Below are positions 1 to 8,746 of a stretch of DNA of 64,000 bases, in pieces. Source of the stretch: Lewinella sp039816955 (GTDB lineage: Bacteria; Bacteroidota; Bacteroidia; Chitinophagales; Saprospiraceae). The DNA is taken from assembly GCA_039816955.1 (NCBI GenBank), contig JBCBWU010000009.1:1-64000 (forward strand). Direction: 5' to 3'. The position numbers were made by a program, and so were the translations under genes. Below the pieces are notes generated by a model. It had not been told where the DNA came from, did no database searches, and saw only the letters and a program-made list of their open reading frames with translations. The number at the start of each line of letters is the position of its first letter. Position 1 is the first letter of the stretch.

Positions 1-2679
1 GTTTTGAGTCAGTACTACGTCAGTAATGACTTGCTGTTCCAAGCCAAAAAAACATTGAAGCAAGCTCGCCAAAAGTGGCCCAATTCCACTTATCTCCTGT
101 TCCAGGAAATTGTCGCTAACGCCAAGGATAACAATCGTACTGTGACCGCCACCTTAGTAGAAGAATTGAAGCAGAAAAATACGACTGGCGCATCCGCCTT
201 GGGTTATCTCTACGATGATGCTAGAGAGAGTAATAACCTGGAAGAAATGGATCGTTTGATTGACAAAATGGAGTCGATCGAGGGTAAGTCCACCAATGTA
301 TTACAGCGCCGGATTGGCATGGCCAACGAACGGGATCAGCGGGAGCGGATGTTTGACTTGATCGAGGAGGCTTACGAAATGCACCCGGATCATTATCGCT
401 TTGTCTACCTAAAATTCTTAGTGGAATCCGAAGCCAACAATAATATGCGGGCGGGTATCAAAATCCTGCGTCGTTATTTGGAAGATAATTACTCAGAAGA
501 GGCTACCTCCCAACTGGCCAGTGCTCACTTTCAACAAGGGGATATTGACAAGGGACTCAACACCTACACTGAGTTGATTGAGAACAATCCGATTGCCACC
601 GGTTATTACAGTCGTTTGTCGAGCATTTATTTCAATATGGGCAACTACCGTAAAGCAGAAGAATACCTGGAGGAATGCCTAGAGATTGCCCCTTACGTAG
701 ACTCTTACCATCAGACCCTGGCCAACAGCTATTCTGAGATGGGGCGTACCGCTGAGGCCAAGGCAGCTTTCCGTAAGGCGATCTACTACAATCCTTATAA
801 CTACGAGGCGCGCCGTCAGCTGAGGATCATTCGAAGTTTGCCCGATATTTTTGAATCTTTCATTCCCACTGATCCTTACGCACTATTCGAAGCGGCTCCG
901 GATGGTAGTGAATATCCCAATGATCACAGTATCATTTTGGCCAATAACATCCAGCGGATGATCTATCCCGACGGCGGATCGGAAGAAAAGCACACCCTGG
1001 TGGTGAAAGTGTTTAATACCGACGGCATTGACACCTGGAAGGAGTACAGCATACCCGTTTACGACAACCAGGACGGTAGTATTGAGAAAGCAGAGGTACT
1101 CAAAAAGAACGGGGCCCGGATAGAAGCCGAAACGAACGGTGGTTATGTGGTATTCTCCAACCTGGAGCAAGGTGATGCCATACACTTGACCTACCGCCTG
1201 CAAAACTACTTCAGCGGAAAACTGGCTAATCACTTTTGGGGCAACCATTTCTTTGAGCTGTTCTTGCCCATAGCCCAAAGTCGACTTGAGATCAAAGTGA
1301 AAGATGGAACCGAATTTGCCTACCGAGTAGAGAACGGCGATCTGGAACCAAGAGTTGAAAAGGACGGTAGCTACCAACGCTACATCTGGGAGGTAAAGGA
1401 TGTACCAGCCATCCAGTATGAGCCCTTAATGCCCACTTTATCTGATGTAGGGGCCACTTTACACTACTCTTCCTTACCCGATTGGGACTACATTGCAGAC
1501 TGGTACTCCGATTTGGCACAGGCCAAGGCGAAGGGTGATTTTGAGGTAGAAAGTACGGCCCAAGAACTCTTCCCGACCGGTGAACAATTGGATGACCGCC
1601 AGAAGGTCGAGCGCATCTACAACTACATTGTCAAGAACATTCGTTATCGTTCTGTTTCGTTCCTACAAAGTGGTCTGATTCCGCAAAAAGCCTCTACCAC
1701 TATCTCCGCCAAGCAGGGCGATTGTAAGGATGTCTCTACCCTATTTGTGGCCCTCGCAGCCACACAGGGCATTGATGCCAATCTGGTGCTCGTCAATACC
1801 CGCAACAACGGAGAAAAAGAAATGATGCTGCCCAGTATTGACTTCAATCACTGCATTGTACAATTGCCAATGGAAGGAAAAGACTTTTTTGTAGAGTTGA
1901 CCTCAGAAAACCTACCCTTTGCCGCCAGCGGGCCGAGTACAAAGGGCGCCTTTGCACTGGAGATTCCCAAGAAAGGTGCCACCTCAATCAATACGGAAGC
2001 AGAGATTCTAGCGTCTGATGTACAGGTAGCTGCTACCGTCGACAGAACCAGTGATGTGACCTTTAACGGTAGCTTTATGCTCGTTAGTAAATCCACTACT
2101 AAGACCGGTACTGCGGCCTCTGGCATGCGTAACTCCTATAAGAATCTTGGAGAGGATATGCAGCGCAAGAACATGCAAGAGGCGATTAACCAGGAAGCCC
2201 CTGGAATTCGCTTGCAGAATTTGGAATTCGTAAGTGGGTTAGACAATAACGATCCAGCAGTCGAATACCAGTACAGCTACGAAATTCCGGATGTATTTAC
2301 CGAAATCAGCGGCCTGTATATCCTAGGCTTACCCTTTGCGGATGACTTAAAGAACCCGAGTTTCATGGCGGAGGCCGACAGAAGTTACCCACTTAATTTG
2401 TGGCAGTATTTCAATATTACTTTGGAAGAAGAAACGTTGAACATCAATATCCCAGAAGGTTTCACGCTGGCGGAAGTTCCTGCTTCGACTAAGGTCGAAA
2501 CGGCCAATATTCTCTACGAACTCAACTTTACCACCGAAGGTAATATGCTGATCATCAATCGGGTATTTGAACTGCGGGAAGACATTACTTCTGCGGATAA
2601 TTATACGGAGCTCAAGCAAGCAATTGAGCAGATCGTAAAAGCCGATAGTCAACGTATAGCCTTTAAGAAAGCGGGGTAA
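1..2679 (+). CDS. TPR / DUF3857 / transglutaminase-like protein (5' end missing)
   Basis: The frame is open to the left edge, so the true start lies outside the window; residues are counted from base 4. Residues ~130-280 form degenerate tetratricopeptide repeats (RKAIYYNPYNYEA near 260). Residues ~330-500 match the DUF3857 beta-sandwich that precedes transglutaminase domains in Bacteroidota. Residues ~540-640 are the transglutaminase-like core, with Cys574 in GDCKD and His616 in FNHC. The third triad position, normally Asp in a W-x-D-x-T context, is Glu631 (FVELT), so catalysis may be altered or lost. The C-terminal ~200 residues are the usual beta-rich tail. Family members are exported and of unknown substrate; the signal peptide would be in the missing part. 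A strong hairpin terminator follows 23 bp after the stop. Confidence 0.9.
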   Translation, partial: VLSQYYVSNDLLFQAKKTLKQARQKWPNSTYLLFQEIVANAKDNNRTVTATLVEELKQKNTTGASALGYLYDDARESNNLEEMDRLIDKMESIEGKSTNVLQRRIGMANERDQRERMFDLIEEAYEMHPDHYRFVYLKFLVESEANNNMRAGIKILRRYLEDNYSEEATSQLASAHFQQGDIDKGLNTYTELIENNPIATGYYSRLSSIYFNMGNYRKAEEYLEECLEIAPYVDSYHQTLANSYSEMGRTAEAKAAFRKAIYYNPYNYEARRQLRIIRSLPDIFESFIPTDPYALFEAAPDGSEYPNDHSIILANNIQRMIYPDGGSEEKHTLVVKVFNTDGIDTWKEYSIPVYDNQDGSIEKAEVLKKNGARIEAETNGGYVVFSNLEQGDAIHLTYRLQNYFSGKLANHFWGNHFFELFLPIAQSRLEIKVKDGTEFAYRVENGDLEPRVEKDGSYQRYIWEVKDVPAIQYEPLMPTLSDVGATLHYSSLPDWDYIADWYSDLAQAKAKGDFEVESTAQELFPTGEQLDDRQKVERIYNYIVKNIRYRSVSFLQSGLIPQKASTTISAKQGDCKDVSTLFVALAATQGIDANLVLVNTRNNGEKEMMLPSIDFNHCIVQLPMEGKDFFVELTSENLPFAASGPSTKGAFALEIPKKGATSINTEAEILASDVQVAATVDRTSDVTFNGSFMLVSKSTTKTGTAASGMRNSYKNLGEDMQRKNMQEAINQEAPGIRLQNLEFVSGLDNNDPAVEYQYSYEIPDVFTEISGLYILGLPFADDLKNPSFMAEADRSYPLNLWQYFNITLEEETLNINIPEGFTLAEVPASTKVETANILYELNFTTEGNMLIINRVFELREDITSADNYTELKQAIEQIVKADSQRIAFKKAG

Positions 2680-2702
2680 ATCCCTCCTATGACCTACAAT
2701 TC

Positions 2703-2735
2703 AAAACCCTCACTCTGGCATAAGGTGAGGGTTTT
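2703..2735. terminator. Bidirectional hairpin terminator
   Basis: A perfect 11-bp stem (AAAACCCTCAC / GTGAGGGTTTT) encloses an 11-nt loop and ends in T4 on both strands. It lies between the convergent transglutaminase-like gene (+) and cytochrome gene (-), so it can serve both. Confidence 0.85.
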
Positions 2736-2752
2736 GTTTTGCAACAAAGAAT

Positions 2753-4147
2753 CTATAGCCCCTTTAGGTACTCTAGCACAGCCCAGCGTTCATCTTCCGT
2801 CAGTTTATCGCCGTAGTAGTGCCCGGTATTGGCATAGCCTGGCAATGTGGTATCGTAAGTAAGACGGCCGCCTCCGCTACTCTTCGCCTCGTAAAGCCAA
2901 CCAATTTCTTTCCAATTAAAGTCCTTGGAGTCCTTGCTCCGTTCCCAATAAGCCGGTCGTGCGGCACTGAAAAGCACACTGTACAAATCTGGTACAGCAC
3001 CATTGTGGAAATAGGGGGCCGTAGCCCAAATACCATCCAGTGGCGGTGCAATATAACCGTGCTCCGGCTCAAACCAGGATTGAGGAGCTGAGGTAGCAAA
3101 CCAGCTCTTATTGTACCAATCTACGATCTTGCTATCTACGGCGTAATCAGCGTATAAGGGGTCGGTACCAATGACGTCTACCGCAACCACTTTATTGGGA
3201 TAGGTTTCTTCCTCCCCGTAGGTGCCATGACAAGAAGAACAATGTTCGGTAAAAACCGCTTCTCCCTGGCTAGCCAGTTCTTGATCAATAGCTTTCGGAT
3301 ATACCGGTGGTTCTAAAGAACGAATCCAGGCGGTAATGTGCACAAATTTTTCTTGGGCTAAGCGCGCGGCGGTGCTGTCTTCAATACCCAACACGGAGGC
3401 TTGAAACAGGAGCTTAGTAAAATCTCCGCGCCCCACCGCGGTGTAGTACAGGGCGTTCTTCTTTTGAAGGTGCCAGAGCGCGGGAATATCACTTCCCAAG
3501 TTATACTCCCGGACGGGATACTGCGCTTCCTCCGTATAGGTCAAGTCGGTTGGGTTGCGGTAGCGCATACAAGCCTCGGCGATACGAGCGGCCGGGTTAA
3601 CCGCCGGATTATTCATCTGAACATAGGGAGCCATGGCCGAAAAGAACTTGCCAAAGGCGTCAAAAGATTGGATCGTTGCGGTATCTCGCTTGTATTTACG
3701 GCGCACCTGCCAATTCATCAGCTTGGCGGGTAATTTCAAACTCCCCTGATTGTCATTCAAGGAATTACCAATTCCCAAAATCAGTTCTCCGTCGACCTTG
3801 CCAGCGTGACAACTAAAGCAGGTACCGTTCATAACTTCCACCCCATAAGCCGATTCGAAAACTGCAAAACCATAAGGAGTAGCCAAACCAGAACTCGCAG
3901 CGAAAGCATCGGGGTCTTGCTCCACTCTTTTTTGCAGGACTGCATAGGGTAAACCCGTTCCCAGGTAGGCTCCTTTCACTAGGTAGTAGAAACCACTATC
4001 TGGATTTCCCTCCAGTAGTTGAGGAGTGGGATCAATCGTTTTAGTCTTCCAGTCAGTTGCCTCCGCTGTAGAAGGCAGATCAAAAGTAGTTCCACAAGCC
4101 ACAATAATAGCTAGCAGCAAAAACAAAACGGGGTACGTGAATTTCAT
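2753..4147 (-). CDS. Di-heme cytochrome c lipoprotein (RoxA/cytochrome c peroxidase-like)
   Basis: A 464-residue protein when started at the internal Met that begins MKFTYPVLFLLLAIIVAC. This start gives a clean lipoprotein signal peptide with lipobox Cys18; the longer frame adds 18 residues without signal character. There are two CxxCH heme sites, CFSCH (110-114) and CSSCH (303-307). The phrase APPLDGIWATAPYFHNGAVP near the C-terminus is typical of di-heme oxidoreductases of the cytochrome c peroxidase / RoxA-like group. It is therefore probably a membrane-anchored periplasmic electron-transfer or oxidoreductase protein; the substrate cannot be read from the sequence. It is a single gene, with terminators on both sides. 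Confidence 0.85.
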   Translation of the reverse strand: MKFTYPVLFLLLAIIVACGTTFDLPSTAEATDWKTKTIDPTPQLLEGNPDSGFYYLVKGAYLGTGLPYAVLQKRVEQDPDAFAASSGLATPYGFAVFESAYGVEVMNGTCFSCHAGKVDGELILGIGNSLNDNQGSLKLPAKLMNWQVRRKYKRDTATIQSFDAFGKFFSAMAPYVQMNNPAVNPAARIAEACMRYRNPTDLTYTEEAQYPVREYNLGSDIPALWHLQKKNALYYTAVGRGDFTKLLFQASVLGIEDSTAARLAQEKFVHITAWIRSLEPPVYPKAIDQELASQGEAVFTEHCSSCHGTYGEEETYPNKVVAVDVIGTDPLYADYAVDSKIVDWYNKSWFATSAPQSWFEPEHGYIAPPLDGIWATAPYFHNGAVPDLYSVLFSAARPAYWERSKDSKDFNWKEIGWLYEAKSSGGGRLTYDTTLPGYANTGHYYGDKLTEDERWAVLEYLKGL

Positions 4148-4202
4148 AAGGCTGAAACGCCAAAAACTTCCTTCCGGTTTTATTTTTTCGTCTAGAAACA
4201 CA

Positions 4203-4237
4203 AATCCCGTGCCTCAAAGAAATTGAGACACGGGATT
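4203..4237 (-). terminator. Hairpin terminator after the YegP-like gene
   Basis: AATCCCGTG pairs with CACGGGATT, and CTCAA pairs with TTGAG inside, with one C/A mismatch. It sits 43 bp past the stop of the minus-strand YegP-like gene and just upstream of the cytochrome gene. A T-run is present on the plus side (GATTTTT); the minus side has only TTTGTGTTT. Confidence 0.6.
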
Positions 4238-4279
4238 GATTTTTAGTTGGTCTTACGTTACCAACAAGCTGGCAGTTGA

Positions 4280-4615
4280 TTAACCCGCAGTTAGATCATT
4301 CACTGCTGCGTCGCTGGTAGCATTTTTCTTAACGGAAGCGATACCGTTCTCCATGCCGGTAGCCGCCTTGTACATTTGGCTTTTACCAATTATCTGGCCA
4401 TTAGAGGCCTTAAGGGTAAAGAACACGCGGCCGTCTTTAGATTCTTTACGCTCAAAGTTAGCATCGTTAGCGGCGTGGTTAATAACAGACTGTACGCCGT
4501 TCGTAGCACCGGACTTGGCTGCGTAGCCTTGGCTAGAAAGAATCACCTGACCGTTGCTGGCCTTGAGGTTGAAATAGAATTTACCTGAATCGTTTTTGAA
4601 AACTTCAAAAGCCAT
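4280..4615 (-). CDS. YegP-family protein with two DUF1508 repeats
   Basis: This 111-residue cytosolic protein is made of two ~48-residue DUF1508 units, FYFNLKASNGQVILSSQGY and FFTLKASNGQIIGKSQMY. Each is followed by a Gly-Ile/Val-xx-Val helix (NGVQSVINHA, NGIASVKKNA). This is the normal length and layout of the YegP/UPF0339 family, whose biochemical role is unknown. It ends in a short acidic tail. It has an ATG start, a convincing terminator, and ~420 bp of mostly non-coding DNA upstream, so it is probably transcribed alone. Confidence 0.92.
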   Translation of the reverse strand: MAFEVFKNDSGKFYFNLKASNGQVILSSQGYAAKSGATNGVQSVINHAANDANFERKESKDGRVFFTLKASNGQIIGKSQMYKAATGMENGIASVKKNATSDAAVNDLTAG

Positions 4616-5033
4616 AGTTATAACTTTTCTGTGAATTAAAGGTATTAGAAATTTTGTGTGCTTTGCTCGTTGAACACAGTCTTAAGACTACATATTCAGT
4701 AAAAGTAACACCGAACGCGATTTTACTTCAGGTGTTTAAGTTTTAGCGTGCTGAATATCTGCTTTTTCCGCTAAGCGTCCTAAATATTATTCAAGTTTTC
4801 TGTTACCACCCAGATTTGAGTTATCCTTCGGTTATACCGCTTACGAAGTAGTTTGGGCCTAGCCAAACGACTTCACGCGAGTATATACTCGTAGCGAAGA
4901 TGGTTTGGATTCCCAAACCACTTCGGCTTCGGTATAGCAAAAACTTGACAACGAGCAAGGGCCGGTCACGAAATATGCCTTTTCCACCCTCAATTTTGCC
5001 AACTTCAACCCTATTTGCCACTTATTACACTAA
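4616..5033. other. Non-coding region with REP-like element
   Basis: There is no convincing gene here. It holds the upstream region of the YegP-like gene (including a 12-bp palindrome AGTCTTAAGACT at 4678-4689) and the three-arm hairpin element listed separately at 4833-4936. The right end runs into a patatin remnant. Confidence 0.6.
4833..4936. repeat. REP-like three-arm cruciform element
   Basis: An outer 7-bp stem TATACCG/CGGTATA (4833-4839, 4930-4936) encloses three arms. Arm 1 at 4845-4874 is GAAGT-A-GTTTGG with CCAAAC-G-ACTTC. Arm 2 at 4878-4891 is the perfect palindrome CGAGTATATACTCG. Arm 3 at 4895-4925 is CGAAG-A-TGGTTTGG with CCAAACCA-CTTCG. Arms 1 and 3 share the AGTTTGG/CCAAAC stem core, as in BIME arrays of repetitive extragenic palindromes. 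No RAYT transposase gene is in the window. Confidence 0.6.
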
Positions 5034-5543
5034 AGCAGCCATTTACCCAAGCGAAACCGACCAAGGTATTCTGCCCGCGAGGTCTTAGCGCTTTACACCC
5101 AACAAGGGCCACTTATTTTCTACCGGTCTCTAAAGCGTCGGCTAACCAGTATGATGGGTTTTACTAAGGATAAATTTGACAGTGCACAAATGACTAAGAT
5201 GCTGCGCCGCTTCATGGGAGAAGTACCTTTAAGCAGTGCCTTCAAGCCCTGTTTGATTCCTGCCTACGACATCTCGCAGCAAGCAGCTTATCATTTTGAC
5301 AGTCTGCTGGCCACACAAGAGCAGTACTCCAACTTTCCTATTTGGCAGGTCGCCCAGGCTACTGCTTCTGCTCCGGTTTATTTCGAGCCTATGGTGGTGC
5401 AGGCACAGGATGGCAGCCGCCGCACCTTAATTGATGGCGGAATATTTCGCCGAAGGGCAGAAGCTTTTATTACTGCAACTCGTTCGTTCGATAATGACGC
5501 AAGCATGTACTGCGGCCTACATTTCCGCAAAGTAGAATTTTAA
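5034..5543 (+). pseudogene. Patatin-like phospholipase remnant
   Basis: The frame is open from 5034. From about 5067 it reads as the middle of a patatin-like phospholipase: YSAREVLALYTQQGP, then YDISQQAAYHF, then ATASAPVYFEP, then the catalytic-Asp motif LIDGGIF. The N-terminal part with the oxyanion hole (GGGxRG) and the Ser motif (GxSxG) is absent; a TAA at 5031 and unrelated sequence lie upstream. After DGGIF the normal continuation (ANNP and the rest of the domain) is replaced by RRRAEAFITATR and a short tail. It is thus truncated on both sides and cannot be active. Its last 4 bp overlap the end of the LytTR gene on the other strand. Confidence 0.7.
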
Positions 5544-6280
5544 GGATTGAGATTGAACCGTTCCAGTGCTTGGAGAAAATCATCTTTCCGACGGCGCGAA
5601 ATACTGATTGCTTTGCCGCCTTGCATGATGACGAAGCCACCCTCGTTGCGGATGTATTCCGTCATTAGATGAAGGTTGATTAAGTAAGAATGGTGAATTC
5701 GGCAAAAGCCATAATCCTGCAATTCCTCCTCTAACCATCCTAGTGAGCGGCTAATCTTGAGCGGCTTTTGATCTTTGATATAAACCAGCGCCACGTTATC
5801 CTCGGCCTGGGCATAAATAACTTCAGAAAGGTCAATAAACTGCTGCCCGGTACTGATGGGAAAGCCAAAACGCTGCTGGGTGGAGGTTTCACTCGCTGCA
5901 GAACTGGCTGTGTTTTTCTGCTTGGAGCGGCATTTCGCTACCGCATCCAGCAGTTCGTCTTCGTCAATAGGCTTGAGTAAGTAGTCCAAGGCACTGTTCT
6001 TAATGGCCTGAATCGCATACTCATCGTAGCTGGTGGTAAAAATCAGCTCAAAAGTGGGATGTTTGATCGCCTCCAGCACATCAAAGCCCGTCATATCACC
6101 TAAGCGGATATCGAGAAACAGTAGATCTGGCAGGTGACGCTTAATCGCTCGAATAGCATCCTTACCCGTAGTGCATTCTGCAATGATTTCTACCTCAGGG
6201 CAGTTGTTTTGCAGCTTCCAGCGCAGGTTGTCCATGCCACTTGGTTCATCTTCTACTAGTATGGTTCTGATTTTGCTCAT
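5540..6280 (-). CDS. LytTR-family response regulator
   Basis: 246 residues. An N-terminal receiver domain (1-120) has acidic residues E10/D11, phospho-acceptor Asp57 in LLFLDIRLGD, and the conserved switch Thr/Ser-Tyr and Lys (TTSYDEYA, LLKPID). A Ser/Thr-rich linker follows, then a LytTR DNA-binding domain (~140-240) with FCRIHHSYLINL and the terminal SRRRK. It is a cytosolic transcription regulator, normally paired with a LytS-type (His_kinase) sensor. No kinase gene is adjacent, so it is an orphan in this window. Its 3' end touches the patatin remnant. Confidence 0.92.
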   Translation of the reverse strand: MSKIRTILVEDEPSGMDNLRWKLQNNCPEVEIIAECTTGKDAIRAIKRHLPDLLFLDIRLGDMTGFDVLEAIKHPTFELIFTTSYDEYAIQAIKNSALDYLLKPIDEDELLDAVAKCRSKQKNTASSAASETSTQQRFGFPISTGQQFIDLSEVIYAQAEDNVALVYIKDQKPLKISRSLGWLEEELQDYGFCRIHHSYLINLHLMTEYIRNEGGFVIMQGGKAISISRRRKDDFLQALERFNLNP

Positions 6281-6839
6281 AGTACGTACGATTTCTGCGG
6301 CTAAAAGGCGCTAGCGCATCCAGTATCTTGTCTGAAAGCAAATATCCTTGCCGAATTGTTATTGAGAATGTTTTGGCCATGAGGTACCCCAACCGATAAA
6401 CAGCTGATACGCTGCTGCTCTTCCTTCCAATAATGTAGGAACCAAATTAGATATGTAGGCTTTACGAGCAAAATGGCAGAAAGTCAGTATTGGGGCTCGT
6501 TGGGGTCAATGCTTGCGCCAATTTAATGAACTTTTTCGGCACCTACATAAGCAAAAGCTTTTTGATCAGGTCGACCTGACAAAGAACTGATTTAAACTTT
6601 TCTAATGGATTGCGCCTCAAGCCCTTATGGAACCTGACTTCAGCGTTTTCCTTCCCGCACTTGCTGCGGGATACCTTCCAGGTATGCACTCGGAAAGCCT
6701 CTTCGCCAGAACCCACAAAGGCTCAGGCTCATCAACACCACAAAAGTTTAAATCAGTTCAATCACTGGACGGCTGCCTACCTGTATCCGGTTGTAAAATT
6801 GGATAGCCCTATAGTGAACTAGCCAAGGGCTACCGCAAA
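6281..6839. other. Non-coding region upstream of the LytTR gene
   Basis: No gene is supported here. It contains a perfect 14-bp palindrome TCAGGTCGACCTGA (6566-6579), which could be a dimer-binding site or chance, and the nested hairpin element at 6643-6698. A 70-codon open frame over 6610-6822 is discarded because it runs through the hairpins and has no protein-like character. Confidence 0.5.
6643..6698. repeat. REP-like double hairpin
   Basis: Two adjacent perfect hairpins, CCCGCA/TGCGGG (6654-6670) and ATACCT/AGGTAT (6671-6685), are enclosed by an imperfect outer stem GCGTTTTCC/GGAAAGC (6643-6651, 6692-6698). The layout resembles the element at 4833-4936, with different stem sequences. 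Confidence 0.5.
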
Positions 6840-7001
6840 ATGGACCAACGCCAAAATGAACCACTTACAGTTCAATTGGAAAAAGGTGAGTTTGTTATGC
6901 TGGTGGAGGTGTTTGTGGATGACTACATGAAGCTTAAGCTTCCGGACAATGATGGTGACTTTGTGAGATATCGGGCGGTGATTCTTAAAAAAATAGAATA
7001 G
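6840..7001 (+). CDS. Small hypothetical protein or C-terminal remnant
   Basis: A 53-codon frame from ATG reads MDQRQNEPLTVQLEKGEFVM and continues VEVFVDDYMKLKLPDNDGDF before ending in KKIE. The composition is protein-like and the alternation suggests beta strands. The frame is open a further 11 codons upstream of the ATG (PYSELAKGYRK), which fits the tail of a longer, lost protein as well as an independent small gene. It is followed by rbfA after 151 bp. The family is not recognised. Confidence 0.35.
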   Translation: MDQRQNEPLTVQLEKGEFVMLVEVFVDDYMKLKLPDNDGDFVRYRAVILKKIE

Positions 7002-7152
7002 TTGCTAAGCATTCAGTTCACATCGGCGACACTAAAAGGCCTGCTTTAGGTCACGAAGCGAACTTTTTTCAGTTCCTTTGTGTAGTACAGTCTGTTCATT
7101 TTGCATTCGCGCGAAAAGTAAGTGTGAATGCTGGTAATAAAGATTAGAAGAG

Positions 7153-7548
7153 ATGGAAACCAAGCGCCAACGGCAGGTAGCGGAACTAGTGAAGCGAAAT
7201 TTTAGCATGGTGTTGCATGAAATAGGCTCGTACATCTACGGCAGCGAACCGCTGGTCACCGTAACCGAAGTGAAAATGTCATCGGATCTTGGTATCGCCA
7301 AGATCTACCTCAGTATCTGGAATACGGATAATAAGCAAGCTGTCATGTTGCAGTTGGAAGAAGAGTATCCGCGTCTACGTTCAGCTTTGGGTAATCGCCT
7401 CAAGCGTCAGGTGCGCCGGATCCCCGATATCGCCCTCTTCGAAGACGAAACCATCGACGAGATGTACCGGGTAGATTCCCTCTTTGAGCGCCTCCACCGG
7501 GAAGATCAGATGGGAGCTAACCGCCCGGCAGAGGAAGAAAATGAGTAG
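7153..7548 (+). CDS. rbfA: Ribosome-binding factor A
   Basis: RbfA is a KH-fold factor that binds the 30S subunit and helps late 16S rRNA maturation, and it is needed for cold adaptation. The 131-residue protein has the family hallmarks in order: the N-terminal helix METKRQRQVAELVKRNFSMV, the strand TVTEVKMSSDLGIAKIYLSI, the helix with LGNRLKRQVRRIP, and the closing FEDETIDEMYRVDSLFERL, then an acidic tail. Length is normal. It ends in TAG, which shows that TAG is a true stop in this genome. Its 3' end is 7 bp from that of queA on the other strand. Confidence 0.96.
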   Translation: METKRQRQVAELVKRNFSMVLHEIGSYIYGSEPLVTVTEVKMSSDLGIAKIYLSIWNTDNKQAVMLQLEEEYPRLRSALGNRLKRQVRRIPDIALFEDETIDEMYRVDSLFERLHREDQMGANRPAEEENE

Positions 7549-7555
7549 TCAAGAG

Positions 7556-8686
7556 TTATTGCCTCGGCAAGTCGATTGGCTTGGCCAAGTACTCTGGGCC
7601 TATGGTCCACCAACTACTTTCCTGGTTATCATTTAAGATCAGGTGTAAGTCGCCAAATTCGTGCCAGTAGTATTGCTCTTGTAGTGCCGCTTGGTAGGCT
7701 AGTCGCAGGTGTCGCTTGCTGGCTACAGCTTGCAGCATGTGTAGATGACTGGCTTCTGGTTCGTGAAAGCCTGTGAGTAAACCGTTGGCGATCTTCATTT
7801 TGTAGTTGCTTTGGATGTAGAGTTCGGTAAGCCCTTGGTAAGACTGAACCAGGCCATCCGCATCCGCTGCTGATTCCAAGGCGCGCACGGCGGTGGTGCC
7901 TACTGCAATGATGCGTCTGCCCTGCTGTTTAGCCGTATTAATGAGCTGACTACTTAAACGGGATATCTCCAGGTATTCGGGATAGGGATGCTCATTGATT
8001 TCCAAACTGCTGACACCGGTATGTAGCAGGATAGGAACGATCTGAATTCCTTTCTTTAGTAGCTTTTTTACCAAGCTTTCGGTAAATCCCCGGGCCGCTG
8101 AGGGCATTTCAGTGCTGCCCGGTTGTTGTCCAAAGTACGTCTGATAGTAGGCCAGTGGATACGGTTTGTCAACCCCTTGGTACTTCACGGGTTGGGCATA
8201 TTCCGTTAGGTAATCGGTCAGAACTTGGGGTGCCTTTATAACAGCTTCCCAGAGGTGGAGCAATTGTTGATCCTGGTAAAAAGGAGTTTCAAGGCGGAGC
8301 GAGGCACCACCGGGCAACTCAAAGATTTGCCCTGGCACCCCACTCGTCCAACGGTGGGTATTATTTTGCGATATAGATCTGATCTCCACCAGCCACCGCT
8401 GTTCATCTAGTTGGGTGCTTAGATGTAAGCGGGCATCCGTGCCATCCGGCAAAACCAAAGGCAGAGCCGCTGGGATTGTAGCAGAGGTGTTAACTACCAG
8501 TACATCTCCTCGGTCCAGTATCTGATCCAGCTCGTGGAAAGTGTGATGCGTAATCGTTTGCCCATCGTGATTGCTGACCATCAGCCGAACATCGTCTCTG
8601 TTCAACCCCCGTTCTTCGGTAGGCAACGGACAAGCTAATTGTTGAGGAAGGATAAATTGGAATATTTCGGCATGTTGCTTAGTCAT
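7556..8686 (-). CDS. queA: QueA-like S-adenosylmethionine:tRNA ribosyltransferase-isomerase
   Basis: QueA transfers and isomerises the ribosyl group of SAM onto preQ1-tRNA to make epoxyqueuosine. This 376-residue protein shows the family pattern: GDVLVVNTSATIPAAL (usual GDLLVxNDTRVIPARL), AARGFTESLVKKL, then HTGVSSLEI...EYLEIS, IAVGTTAVRALES and a late LTGFHEPEASHLHML. The last two are drifted from the canonical TNFHLPKSTLLML form, so a QueA-like paralogue rather than the main enzyme is possible. It lies 60 bp downstream of an SDR gene on the same strand, a plausible two-gene operon, and converges on rbfA. Confidence 0.85.
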   Translation of the reverse strand: MTKQHAEIFQFILPQQLACPLPTEERGLNRDDVRLMVSNHDGQTITHHTFHELDQILDRGDVLVVNTSATIPAALPLVLPDGTDARLHLSTQLDEQRWLVEIRSISQNNTHRWTSGVPGQIFELPGGASLRLETPFYQDQQLLHLWEAVIKAPQVLTDYLTEYAQPVKYQGVDKPYPLAYYQTYFGQQPGSTEMPSAARGFTESLVKKLLKKGIQIVPILLHTGVSSLEINEHPYPEYLEISRLSSQLINTAKQQGRRIIAVGTTAVRALESAADADGLVQSYQGLTELYIQSNYKMKIANGLLTGFHEPEASHLHMLQAVASKRHLRLAYQAALQEQYYWHEFGDLHLILNDNQESSWWTIGPEYLAKPIDLPRQ

Positions 8687-8746
8687 GGTTTATGTCTTTT
8701 TGAGGGTGATCAATCTGAAAGCAGAGAGAGCGTTAGCTATAGAGAT

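Noticed and set aside
883..1377. 164-codon - strand frame
   Set aside because: Antisense shadow of the TPR/transglutaminase-like gene.
6566..6579. 14-bp palindrome as an operator
   Set aside because: Single site far from a gene start and no known regulator match; reported only inside the spacer entry.
6610..6822. 70-codon + strand frame
   Set aside because: Runs through the double hairpin and has no recognisable protein features.
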